Source of the DNA: Dactylosporangium sp. AC04546
GTDB taxonomy: Bacteria; Actinomycetota; Actinomycetes; Mycobacteriales; Micromonosporaceae
Direction of reading: 5' to 3'
Assembly: GCF_022095675.1 (NCBI RefSeq)
Contig: NZ_JAHYSG010000183.1
Coordinates: 1-14,795 of the forward strand
DNA length: 14,795 bases
Shown: piece after piece, positions 1-7,155 of the stretch
How the letters are laid out: each line of letters starts with the position of its first letter
How positions within the stretch are numbered: the stretch's first letter is position 1
Program-made: the position numbers and the translations under genes
Notes under the pieces: generated by a model
What the model was told of the DNA's origin: nothing
What the model saw: only the letters and a program-made list of their open reading frames with translations
The model's database searches: none

Positions 1-1
1 G

Positions 2-1207
2 TGCGGGGGCGTGCAGGGTCCGCGCGACGGTGGTCCGCGCGACGAGCCGGCCGGCCCGCCACACGAGCCGGTCCTGGTCGGCGGCGGCGAGCGCGGCGAC
101 GAGGTCCTCGCCGCGCAGGGCGACGAGGTCGGCGGGCGCCCCGGGCTCGACGGCGACGCCCGGCAGCCCGAGCGCGGCCCGCGGCGCGGCGGTCACGGAC
201 GCGACCGCGGCGGCCGGGCTCAGGTGCCCGGCGGTCACCATGAGCGCGGCGACCTCGAGCGGGTCGCCCCGCCCGACCGGGTGGAACGGGTCGCGCAGGT
301 TGTCCCCGCCGGCCGCGACGAGCGCCCCCGCGGCCTGCAGGGGGCGCACGGCGGTCAGGCCGCGGGGCGGCCCGACGGGGTGGTCGCGGCCCTGGAGGTA
401 CAGGTTGGTCTGGGGCAGCGCGACGACCGCCACGCCGGCCTCGGCGACCAGTTCGCAGACCCGCTGCTGTACCGCGGCCGGCTGCACGGCGAGGCTCACG
501 CAGTGGCTGGCGGTGACGCCGTGCGGGAACCCGGTGCGCAGCACCAGGTCGGCCAGGGTGGCGAGGGTCAGCCGGCCCGGATCGAGGGTCTCGTCGGTGT
601 GCAGGTCGACGGGCCGCCCGGCGTCCGCGGCCGCGTCGAGGCAGATGCCGACGGCCCGGTCCGGCTCGGGGTCGAGGTGCGGGCATCCGCCGGCGATGTC
701 GGCCCCGTTGCGCAGCGCGTCGCGCAGGTTCGCCCCGGCCTGCCCGGCGAGGGGGTTGCCGACGAGGGCGACGAGCTGCACGTCGACGGTCCCGGCCCAG
801 GCCGCCCGGACCTCGGCGAGCGCTTCGAGGGCCCGCATGCCCACGCTGGAGCCCACATCGACGTGACTGCGCACGGCGGTGGTGCCGTGGGCGAGCATGA
901 TGCGCAGCGCCCGGTCGGCCCGCCGGGCGATGTCGGCCTTGGTGAACCCCTCGGCGGCGGCGTGCATCGCGCGGATGGCGCCAAGCAGGTCCCCGGCCGG
1001 GTTCTCGACCCGCGAGGCGGTGAGCGCCTTGTCGAGGTGGGCGTGGGGTTCGACGAACGAGGGCAGCAGGACGTACCCGTCGAGGTCGACGCCTCCCGGC
1101 CCGCCGGTCTCCGCCGCGGTCACCGCCGCGATCGAGCCGTCGGCGAGCCCGACGTCGCACCGGCGTCCGTCCGCGAGCGTCGCGTTGCGCAGCCAGTCGG
1201 TGCTCAT
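2..1207 (-). CDS. CodA-like amidohydrolase (cytosine deaminase family), 3' end beyond window
   Basis: Metal-dependent hydrolase of the cytosine-deaminase branch of the amidohydrolase superfamily. About 402 codons are visible and the frame is still open at the window edge. Seen: HAHLDK near the N-terminus (H55, H57), HTDE (H203, E206), SHC (H235) and GGDN (D302). These line up with E. coli CodA metal and catalytic residues H61/H63, H214, E217, H246 and D313, with a constant offset of 11 from H203 onward. Two CodA substrate-side positions differ: the PQEG segment containing Gln156 reads LVGN here, and Asp314 is Asn303. Cytosine itself is therefore doubtful as substrate; another cyclic amide, triazine or N-substituted amidine is equally possible. 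CodA is 427 residues, so only a short C-terminal tail should be missing. ATG at 1207 is preceded by GGGAG about 9 bases upstream. It is probably cytosolic and stands alone, with two dyads in its upstream region. Confidence 0.85.
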   Translation of the reverse strand, partial: MSTDWLRNATLADGRRCDVGLADGSIAAVTAAETGGPGGVDLDGYVLLPSFVEPHAHLDKALTASRVENPAGDLLGAIRAMHAAAEGFTKADIARRADRALRIMLAHGTTAVRSHVDVGSSVGMRALEALAEVRAAWAGTVDVQLVALVGNPLAGQAGANLRDALRNGADIAGGCPHLDPEPDRAVGICLDAAADAGRPVDLHTDETLDPGRLTLATLADLVLRTGFPHGVTASHCVSLAVQPAAVQQRVCELVAEAGVAVVALPQTNLYLQGRDHPVGPPRGLTAVRPLQAAGALVAAGGDNLRDPFHPVGRGDPLEVAALMVTAGHLSPAAAVASVTAAPRAALGLPGVAVEPGAPADLVALRGEDLVAALAAADQDRLVWRAGRLVARTTVARTLHAPA

Positions 1208-1267
1208 GTCCGCGGCTCCCGCCGGGCGAGCGCGGCGGCCGGGTGCACCTCGCACGCACCGCCGTCC

Positions 1268-1294
1268 GCCACACGGGCGTACGACCCGTGTGGC
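1268..1294. promoter_or_regulatory. 10-bp perfect inverted repeat upstream of the amidohydrolase gene (candidate operator)
   Basis: GCCACACGGG and CCCGTGTGGC form a perfect 10-bp inverted repeat around a 7-base spacer, about 60 bases upstream of the amidohydrolase start. Size and place fit a repressor operator or a hairpin in the 5' leader. No regulator gene is adjacent, so its protein is unknown. Confidence 0.45.
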
Positions 1295-1319
1295 ACGCGC
1301 CTGCGACGGACCGGGGCAA

Positions 1320-1336
1320 TGTTGGCCACAGCAACA
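1320..1336. promoter_or_regulatory. Minor dyad TGTTG-N7-CAACA upstream of the amidohydrolase gene
   Basis: A 5-bp inverted repeat with a 7-base spacer; one further pair matches beyond a single mismatch. It lies 25 bases beyond the stronger 1268-1294 dyad, in the only AT-richer part of this region, and may mark the promoter of the leftward amidohydrolase gene. Short arms make this weak. Confidence 0.25.
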
Positions 1337-1411
1337 ATCTCGTGCTCCCGCCGACACCGGCGGTTTCGCTGCTATGACACTTGCGTTTCCAGCCTCCGGC
1401 CACCACGGGCC

Positions 1412-1436
1412 GGCGACCGGGGCGGTACCGGTCGCC
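1412..1436. repeat. 9-bp perfect hairpin between NACHT remnant and amidohydrolase promoter
   Basis: GGCGACCGG and CCGGTCGCC flank a 7-base loop. The stem is long and GC-rich with no T-run on either strand, so it could be an actinobacterial U-less terminator for leftward transcription through the DMT gene and NACHT remnant, or a scar of the event that cut the NACHT gene about 40 bases away. Nothing else is recognised between it and 1477. Confidence 0.4.
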
Positions 1437-1476
1437 AGTGCCGATCACCAGGGGCGCCTGCTGCCTGCGGTTGAGA

Positions 1477-1857
1477 GACCGGCAGCATCCGGCCCTCGGC
1501 CAGCAGGCGCGCCGCGAGCGGCCGGCCGCCGGCGTCGACCGCGGCCAGTTCGGCGTGGTCGCGCACCAGCTGCTGGGCGAGGTGGGCCTCGAGCCGCTCC
1601 ACCGCCGGGTTCCACGACGCCACCACGAAGATCACCGGGAGCGGGTCGTCCGGTGCGGGATCCTCGATGAGGCCGAGCATGAGCAGCATCGCCAGGCCGG
1701 TCTTGCCCGCGCCCGGCTCGAAGAGCATCACCAGCTGCCGATGCGGCAGCGCCCGGTACGTCGCCAGGATCGCGTCGACCTGGCCGGATGCCGGCAGGCC
1801 GGCGCCGCGGACCGCCACCCGGCGCAGGTTCAGCGGCACCGGTCGCCGGACCCAGCG
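1477..1857 (-). pseudogene. Remnant of a NACHT-domain NTPase
   Basis: The leftward frame reads about 125 residues with the look of an actinobacterial NACHT N-terminus: VPLNLRR, then ILATYRALPHRQLVML, a P-loop segment FEPGAGKT (coded near 1699-1719), LPVIFVVASW, and LLAEGRMLPV. In intact proteins of this type the last motif runs straight into the Walker B LDGLDE segment. Here it stops at 1477 and continues as unrelated SQPQAAG-like residues to a stop at 1372. There is no plausible start codon for this frame near 1857 and no C-terminal sensor domain. The first Walker A glycine (normally GEPGAGKT) is Phe. NACHT NTPases act in signalling and anti-phage defence, but this piece lacks Walker B, so it is almost certainly dead. 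It lies just downstream of the DMT stop in a different frame. Family assignment rests on motif recall, not alignment. Confidence 0.7.
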
Positions 1858-1874
1858 CGAGCCGCCGCAGGACG

Positions 1875-2714
1875 CTAGGCCTTGGGCGATGTGGCCGCGG
1901 TGGCGGGCGCGTTGGCCAGCACCACAGCCGCGGCGACGGTCGCCGCGACGGCCACCGCGGCGGTCACGCTCCAGCCGGGCCGGACCGTGTCGCCGAGCAG
2001 CAGGACGCCGATGACCGACGGGACGACCACCTCCACGATCCACAGCACGGCCGTCACCGGGCCCACCGCGCCGTGCTCCAGGGCGTGCGCGTAGAGGAGC
2101 GTGCCGGTCAGGCCGTACACCGCCAGCGCCCAGACGGGCGGCTCGCTCGCGACCGCCGGCAGGCCGTGGAGCGGGTCGGCGGGCAGGACGGCCGCGCGGG
2201 CGCAGAGCGCGGCGCCGCCGAACGCGAGGCCGGCAAGCGCCGCGTTCAGGGCCGGTCGGCCCCAGCGGGCGCCCACCCAGCCGGCGAGGGCCACCGGGAT
2301 CGCGGCCAGGGCGAGCCCGAGGCGGACCGCCCCGGGCGGCCGGGCCGGGTCCTGCGGGCCGGCGGACGCGGCCAGCACGACGAGCGCCGCGACGGTGACC
2401 ACGACCGCGGCCACGTCGACCGGGCGCAGCCGGGCCGACAGCCGGAACCGGGCCACCACGACGGTCACCGCGAGCGAGCCGGCCAGGACCGCCTGCACCT
2501 GGTACACCGGCAGCGTGCGCAGCGCGACGAGCGAGGCCAGCCAGGCCAGCAGGTCCAGCACGATGCCGACGAGGTACGCCGGCGCCCGCAGCGTCTGCAG
2601 CAGGCCGGTGGCGCGCCGTGCGCCGGTTGCCTGCAGTACCGACGCCACACCGTATCCGGCGGCGGCCGCCGCGGCGAAGGTGAGCCCGGCCGCCGGCCCG
2701 AGGTGCTCGCCCAT
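1875..2714 (-). CDS. DMT/EamA-like multi-pass membrane transporter
   Basis: A 279-residue, strongly hydrophobic protein rich in Ala, Val and Leu, with about nine or ten predicted membrane helices separated by short Arg-containing loops. Length and helix pattern fit the drug/metabolite transporter superfamily (EamA-like permeases), which export or import small metabolites across the cytoplasmic membrane. No motif fixes the substrate. ATG at 2714 begins MGEHLGP; the upstream sequence has only a weak purine stretch, so a short-leader transcript is possible. It is divergent from the sensor kinase across 140 bases and followed on the same strand by the NACHT remnant, with no partner gene. Family call is moderately firm; function is unknown. 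Confidence 0.7.
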   Translation of the reverse strand: MGEHLGPAAGLTFAAAAAAGYGVASVLQATGARRATGLLQTLRAPAYLVGIVLDLLAWLASLVALRTLPVYQVQAVLAGSLAVTVVVARFRLSARLRPVDVAAVVVTVAALVVLAASAGPQDPARPPGAVRLGLALAAIPVALAGWVGARWGRPALNAALAGLAFGGAALCARAAVLPADPLHGLPAVASEPPVWALAVYGLTGTLLYAHALEHGAVGPVTAVLWIVEVVVPSVIGVLLLGDTVRPGWSVTAAVAVAATVAAAVVLANAPATAATSPKA

Positions 2715-2828
2715 GTGCGGCCGATCTACCCCGCCGCACGGATTTACACCCGCGGGCTCGGCCCACCGCGAACGGCTCGGCGTCGCTCACCTACCAAGCC
2801 GTCACGGACCGGGTCGCCGCCGTCGAGC

Positions 2829-2834
2829 TAGCAT
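2829..2834 (+). promoter_or_regulatory. Possible -10 element (TAGCAT) of the sensor kinase gene
   Basis: TAGCAT lies 20 bases before the ATG at 2855 in the 140-base region between the divergent DMT and kinase genes. No convincing -35 is visible at 16-18 bases, so this is a weak call. The rest of 2715-2854 shows no other structure. Confidence 0.25.
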
Positions 2835-2854
2835 TGTGGCGGTGACGTGAAGAT

Positions 2855-4726
2855 ATGTCGCAGGGTGGATGGGTTTGGCTGATGCGGGCACGCCTGATGG
2901 CAGTGTTGCTCCGTCCGAAGCCACCACCGCTCGCGCTCGGGCTGATCGCCGCCGTGGTGCTCATCGCGGCGGAGAGCGCCCTGCTGTTCCCGCTCAAGGC
3001 AGGTATCGCCGAGGGCGCCAGCGGCGTGGTCTACCTCTGCGGTGTGCTGGTCGTCTCGACCGTGTGGGGCGCCGAACTGGGCGCGGTGACCTCGTTGGCC
3101 AGCTCCCTCGCCTTCAACTTCTTCCACGTCCCGCCCTACTGGGGGTTGCACTTCAACCTGCGCCGGGACGTGCAGAGCATTGTGATCTTCCTCGGGGCCG
3201 GACTGCTGACCAGCTTCCTCGCCGACCTGGCCCGCTCCCGCGCCGCCGAGGCGTCGGAGCGACATCAGGAGGCCGACCTCGCCGCCGAGCTGGCCCGCCG
3301 GGTGTTGCGCGCCGGCGACCTGCGCTCGGTCCTCGGTCCGGCGTCACAGCAGATCGCGAAGGTGTTCGCGCTGCCGTTCGCGGCCATCGAGCTCGGGGCG
3401 GTTGCCGGGGACGAGCGGCGGGTCGCGTTGCCGTTGTCCGACCACTCGACGTGTCTCGGTACCCTGCTGGTCCCGGCGGACCTCCCCGAACCGACGCTGG
3501 AACGCCTGCGGCGGCGGGTGGTGCCATCGCTGGAGCTGCTCCTGCTCGCGGAGTGCGACCGTGCGGCGATCACCGGCTCGCTGAAAGCAAGTCGTGAAGA
3601 GGCCACCAGGCTGATGGAGGAGCAGGCCGCGATCCGCCGGGTGGCCACCCGGGTGGCGCACGGCGCCGCGCCGCTCGAGGTCTTCGGTGCGGTGACGGCG
3701 GAGCTGTGCCGGATCTGCGGCCCCCAGAACACGGGGCTCATCCGCTACGAGCCGGACGGCACGGGCACCCTCGTCTCGGGGCAGAACCAGTCCGACATCG
3801 CCCAGATGCCGGTTGGAACCAGCATCCCGCTCGAGGGAGACTGCGTGTCCGGGATCGTCAAGCGCACCGGCCGCGCGGCGCGGGTGGACTATGCCGACGC
3901 GGCCGGCCCGACCGCCACGACCCTGCGTGGCTTCGGCATCCGTTCAGGGGTCGGGGTTCCGGTGGTGGTCGAAGGTCGTCTCTGGGGCGCGACCATCGCC
4001 TCGACCACGTCGCCCACGCCGATATCGGCCGCAACCGAGGCACGCCTGGTCGACTTCACCGAGCTGGTCGCGACAGCGATCGCCAACGCCGACAGCCGGA
4101 CGCAACTCACCGCCTCCCGCGCCCGCCTCGTCGCCGCCGCGGACGACACTCGCCGCCGGATCGAGCGCGACCTGCACGACGGCGCACAGCAACGTCTCGT
4201 CTCGCTCGGCCTCCAACTGCGCTCCGTGGAAGCCTCGATACCACCGGGTCTCGACGCGATCAGGCAGGGAGTGTCGCTCGCCGCGAACGGCCTGACCGGT
4301 GTCTGCGACGACCTGCGCGAGATCTCCCGGGGCATCCATCCGGCGATCCTGTCCGAGGGCGGGCTGGGCCAGGCGCTCAAGACGCTGGCCCGCCGCAGCG
4401 CGATCCCGGTGGAGCTCACGCTGGACCTCGACCGGCGGCTGTCCGAACGGGCCGAGATCACCGCGTACTTCATCGTGTCCGAAGCACTCGCGAACGCCGC
4501 GAAACACGCCCGGGCGACCGTGGTGTGTGTCGACGCCGCGGCCCGCGACGCGACCCTCGGGCTCTCGATCCGGGACGACGGCGTCGGGGGAGCCGATACC
4601 GACAAGGGGTCCGGACTGATCGGCCTGCGGGACCGCACCGAGGCCCTCGGCGGCCAGATGGAGATCGACAGCCCGGTCGGCAGAGGCACAGCACTGCTGT
4701 TCCGGATTCCGATCGGCAGCACCTGA
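2855..4726 (+). CDS. Membrane-anchored sensor histidine kinase (DUF4118-GAF-HisKA_3-HATPase)
   Basis: A 623-residue two-component sensor kinase of the NarL/DesK type. Residues about 27-128 hold four hydrophobic stretches ending in AFNFFHVPPYWGLHF, the signature of the KdpD-type DUF4118 membrane domain. Residues about 250-410 look like a GAF domain. HisKA_3 follows with RDLHDGAQQR and phospho-acceptor His441. The ATPase domain has an N-box Asn547 (ALANAAKHA), G1 DDGVGG (574-579) and G2 GSGLIGLRDR (586-595). It should autophosphorylate and pass phosphate to a LuxR-type response regulator, but none is encoded next to it, so it is an orphan here. ATG at 2855 has a short GAAG motif just upstream; Met10 or Met15 are alternative starts. 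It converges with the LLM gene, leaving 31 bases. The signal sensed is unknown. Confidence 0.9.
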   Translation: MSQGGWVWLMRARLMAVLLRPKPPPLALGLIAAVVLIAAESALLFPLKAGIAEGASGVVYLCGVLVVSTVWGAELGAVTSLASSLAFNFFHVPPYWGLHFNLRRDVQSIVIFLGAGLLTSFLADLARSRAAEASERHQEADLAAELARRVLRAGDLRSVLGPASQQIAKVFALPFAAIELGAVAGDERRVALPLSDHSTCLGTLLVPADLPEPTLERLRRRVVPSLELLLLAECDRAAITGSLKASREEATRLMEEQAAIRRVATRVAHGAAPLEVFGAVTAELCRICGPQNTGLIRYEPDGTGTLVSGQNQSDIAQMPVGTSIPLEGDCVSGIVKRTGRAARVDYADAAGPTATTLRGFGIRSGVGVPVVVEGRLWGATIASTTSPTPISAATEARLVDFTELVATAIANADSRTQLTASRARLVAAADDTRRRIERDLHDGAQQRLVSLGLQLRSVEASIPPGLDAIRQGVSLAANGLTGVCDDLREISRGIHPAILSEGGLGQALKTLARRSAIPVELTLDLDRRLSERAEITAYFIVSEALANAAKHARATVVCVDAAARDATLGLSIRDDGVGGADTDKGSGLIGLRDRTEALGGQMEIDSPVGRGTALLFRIPIGST

Positions 4727-4757
4727 CCGACAAGACTCGGCACGGGCCGCAGTTGCG

Positions 4758-5948
4758 TCACCGCGGGCTCGTCCCGAGGTTGCCCCGCCGGGCCCACTCC
4801 TCGGCCAGGAGCCGGTAGGAGCGCACCCGGTCGGCGTGGTCGTGGGTGATCGTCGTGATCGCCAGCTCGTCGGCGCCGGTCGCGTCGCGCAGCTGTTCGA
4901 GCTTGTCCGCCACCGTCGCCGGCGACCCGACGAGCTGCGTGTCGACCCGGTCCCGGACGAGGTCGCGGTCCTCCTCGCTCCACTCGTGCCGGGCGGCCTC
5001 CTGCGGCGTCGGGAACGGGATCGCGCCCGAGCCCGACCGGATGCTGCGCACCCACAGGCCGTAGCCGGACGCGAGCCGGGCCGCGTCCTCGTCGGTCTCG
5101 CCGACCACGACGTCCGCGGAGACCGAGATGTGCGGCCGGTCGAGCTCCGCCGACGGGCGGAACGCCGCCCGGTACGCCTCCACCGCGTCGATGACCGTGC
5201 TCGGGCTGTGGTGGTAGCTCGCCGCGAACCGCAGGCCCCGCTCGCCGGCCACGGCCGCGCTGGAGCCACCCGACGCCCCGAGGATCCACACCTGGACCGC
5301 GGCGCCCTCGCCCGGGAACGAGCGGACCGCCACACCGGCGGGGGAGACGTACGTGCCGGCCAGGAAGGCGAGGATGTCGGCGATCTGGGCGGCGTAGTCG
5401 GGCGTGTAGGCGCCCGGCTGCTGCAGCAGGTCGAGCTGCGTGGCCACCTTCGTGGCCGACGTGGCCAGGAGCTTGCCGAAGTCGTACTGCCTGGGCAGCA
5501 GCAGCCCGTTGCCGGTGCGCTGCTCGGCGGCGTGGGCCGCGCCGCCCCGGTCGGCGGTGTAGGCCGCGGCGGCGACCGCGAAGGCCTCCCCGTCCGCGCT
5601 CGGCCGCTGCCGGCCGATCGAGCGGCCGAGCCCGAGGTCGAGCCGGCCCGGGTAGACCGCGTCGAGCAGCCCGAACTCCTCGACGGTGGCGAGGGGCTGG
5701 CGGTGGCCGAGCTGGACGCCGGCCGACCCCACCCGGATCGTGCTCGTGGCCCCGGCGACCAGCGCGATCGAGATGGCCGGGGACGCGCCGAGCACGCCGG
5801 GGTTGAGGTGGTGCTCGGCGAACCAGTACCGCGTATAACCGAAGCGTTCGGTCTGCTGGGCGAGGTCGACGGCGTTGCGCACCGCGCCGGCGATCGTGTC
5901 GCCGCTGCTGATCGGGATGAGGTCCAGAACGGCCAGAGGTGTGCTCAT
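4758..5948 (-). CDS. LLM class flavin-dependent oxidoreductase
   Basis: A 396-residue protein of the bacterial-luciferase-like flavin monooxygenase family (MsnO8-like subgroup). Seen: LDLIPISSG at the N-terminus, FGYTRYWFAEHHLNPGVLGASPAI, VGSAGVQLGHRQPL and a late ASGGSSAAVAGERGL segment, all typical of this TIM-barrel fold. Members use reduced flavin, usually FMNH2, supplied by a separate reductase, to oxygenate varied substrates. ATG at 5948 is chosen over an upstream TTG (5963) because AGGAG sits 4 bases before it and the family N-terminus begins at MSTPLAVLDL. It lies 18 bases downstream of the SolA-like gene on the same strand, so the two are surely one transcript and may act on the same N-methylated or amine substrate. 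No flavin reductase is nearby. Substrate unknown. Confidence 0.88.
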   Translation of the reverse strand: MSTPLAVLDLIPISSGDTIAGAVRNAVDLAQQTERFGYTRYWFAEHHLNPGVLGASPAISIALVAGATSTIRVGSAGVQLGHRQPLATVEEFGLLDAVYPGRLDLGLGRSIGRQRPSADGEAFAVAAAAYTADRGGAAHAAEQRTGNGLLLPRQYDFGKLLATSATKVATQLDLLQQPGAYTPDYAAQIADILAFLAGTYVSPAGVAVRSFPGEGAAVQVWILGASGGSSAAVAGERGLRFAASYHHSPSTVIDAVEAYRAAFRPSAELDRPHISVSADVVVGETDEDAARLASGYGLWVRSIRSGSGAIPFPTPQEAARHEWSEEDRDLVRDRVDTQLVGSPATVADKLEQLRDATGADELAITTITHDHADRVRSYRLLAEEWARRGNLGTSPR

Positions 5949-5966
5949 GTGACTCCTTGACAAGCG

Positions 5967-7082
5967 TTATCGCGCAAATCCGAATCGCCGGTCGGGGCGG
6001 GGGCCGTCGAGGGCAAGGTCGGCGAGGACCCGCCCGATCGCGGGCGTGAACTTGAACCCGTGACCCGAGAAGCCGGTCGCCACGACCACGGGCCCGTGCC
6101 GGTCCAGGACGAAGTTCGCGTCCGGGGTGGTCGTGTACGTGCAGCTGATCGGCGTGAACACGTCGGCGTCGACGCCGGGCAGCCACCGGCGGGCGTAGTC
6201 GCGCAGCGCGGCGAGCTGGCCGGGCTCGGGCGTGCGGTCGCGGTGGTCGGGATCGACCTCGGGGCCGACGCCGTGGAAGCCGACCTTGATGCCCTCGCCG
6301 GGCGTGGCCAGGCCGTAGATCCCGCCGTAGACGGTCTCGGCGGCGAACCGGTGCCCGAAGCTCGGCCAGCCGTCCTCGGTGTCGCGGGCGGCGAAGTGGG
6401 CGGGCTGCTCCTGCGTGACCCGCAGCGGCGGCAGCGGCGCGAGCCGCCCGAGGAGCTTCCCCGCCCAGGCGTTGACCGCCGCCACGACCCGGCGCGCGCG
6501 GTAGCCGCCGGCGTCGGTGTGGACGAGCACGGCGTCCTCGCCGAGCACCTCGATCGATGTGACGGGCGTCGAGTGCCGCACGGCGGCGCCGGACTTCGCG
6601 GCGGCCGCCTGCATAGCGGCGACCGACCGGTCGGCGTGCAGGCGCCCGCTGTCGGGGTGGAACAGCACGCGGGTGTCGAACCGGATCCCGGGCCAGCGCT
6701 CGGCCGCCTCCCGAGGCGCGAGCCAGTGGTGCGCCACCCCGGCGACGGCGAGTCCCGAGGCCAGCTCGGACAGGGAGGGGTGGTCGCCGTGGTCGGCGCC
6801 GCCGGTGACGGTCAGCAGGTGCTCGCCGGTCAGCTGCTCCAGCTCCCGCCAGAGCTCCCGGGCCTCCCGCGCGAGGGCGATGTGCACCGGGTCGGGGTAC
6901 GAGAGCCGGAAGATCCGCGACGCCCCGTGCGATGCTCCGTTGGTGTGTCCCGCCGCGAACCGCTCGAGCAGCACCACGTCGACGCCCCGCCGGGCGAGCT
7001 GCCAGGCCGCGGCCGAGCCCATCGCCCCGCCGCCGACCACCACGATGTCGACGGACTGCGTTGTACCGGATGTGTCGCCCAT
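5967..7082 (-). CDS. Monomeric sarcosine oxidase / N-methyl-L-tryptophan oxidase-like FAD enzyme
   Basis: A 371-residue FAD-dependent amine oxidase of the MSOX/SolA family; known members oxidise secondary amines such as sarcosine or N-methyltryptophan, giving formaldehyde, the amine and H2O2. Seen: Rossmann motif VVVGGGAMGS (GxGxxG at 17-22) with Glu40 for the ribose; HGASR (52-56); K266 and H270 in IKVGFH, matching MSOX Lys265 and His269; Cys314 in ISCTYTTTPD, matching the covalent-flavin cysteine; and FSGHGFKF near the C-terminus. All key residues are present, so it is probably active with covalent FAD in the cytosol. ATG at 7082 is preferred to one at 7130 because GAGG precedes it and the family begins just before the Rossmann strand; 7130 would place coding sequence up against the intergenic dyad. 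First gene of a two-gene operon with the LLM enzyme. Confidence 0.88.
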   Translation of the reverse strand: MGDTSGTTQSVDIVVVGGGAMGSAAAWQLARRGVDVVLLERFAAGHTNGASHGASRIFRLSYPDPVHIALAREARELWRELEQLTGEHLLTVTGGADHGDHPSLSELASGLAVAGVAHHWLAPREAAERWPGIRFDTRVLFHPDSGRLHADRSVAAMQAAAAKSGAAVRHSTPVTSIEVLGEDAVLVHTDAGGYRARRVVAAVNAWAGKLLGRLAPLPPLRVTQEQPAHFAARDTEDGWPSFGHRFAAETVYGGIYGLATPGEGIKVGFHGVGPEVDPDHRDRTPEPGQLAALRDYARRWLPGVDADVFTPISCTYTTTPDANFVLDRHGPVVVATGFSGHGFKFTPAIGRVLADLALDGPRPDRRFGFAR

Positions 7083-7137
7083 CGCCTCAGTCCTGGATCC
7101 GTGCCGCGCCGTCCGGCAACGATAGCGCATGCTCTAC

Positions 7138-7153
7138 TAATCCCATAGGATTA
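7138..7153. promoter_or_regulatory. TAATCC-N4-GGATTA dyad in the divergent solA-like/APH-like promoter region
   Basis: A perfect 6-bp inverted repeat with a CATA spacer in the AT-richest patch of the 73-base divergent intergenic region. Its right arm contains the AGGA that serves as ribosome binding site of the rightward kinase gene (ATG at 7156). Binding here could block both promoters. The regulator is not adjacent. Confidence 0.45.
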
Positions 7154-7155
7154 AT

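Noticed and set aside
1372..2790. A single 472-codon leftward frame spanning the DMT gene and the NACHT remnant
   Set aside because: Its first 300 residues are Arg/Ala/Gly-rich frame-shadow of the DMT gene, which has clear membrane helices in another frame. Only the last part is meaningful, as the NACHT remnant.
3889..6186. A 765-codon leftward open frame over the sensor kinase and LLM genes
   Set aside because: Composition is Arg/Pro/Ala-rich without motifs, while both overlapped genes carry full family signatures.
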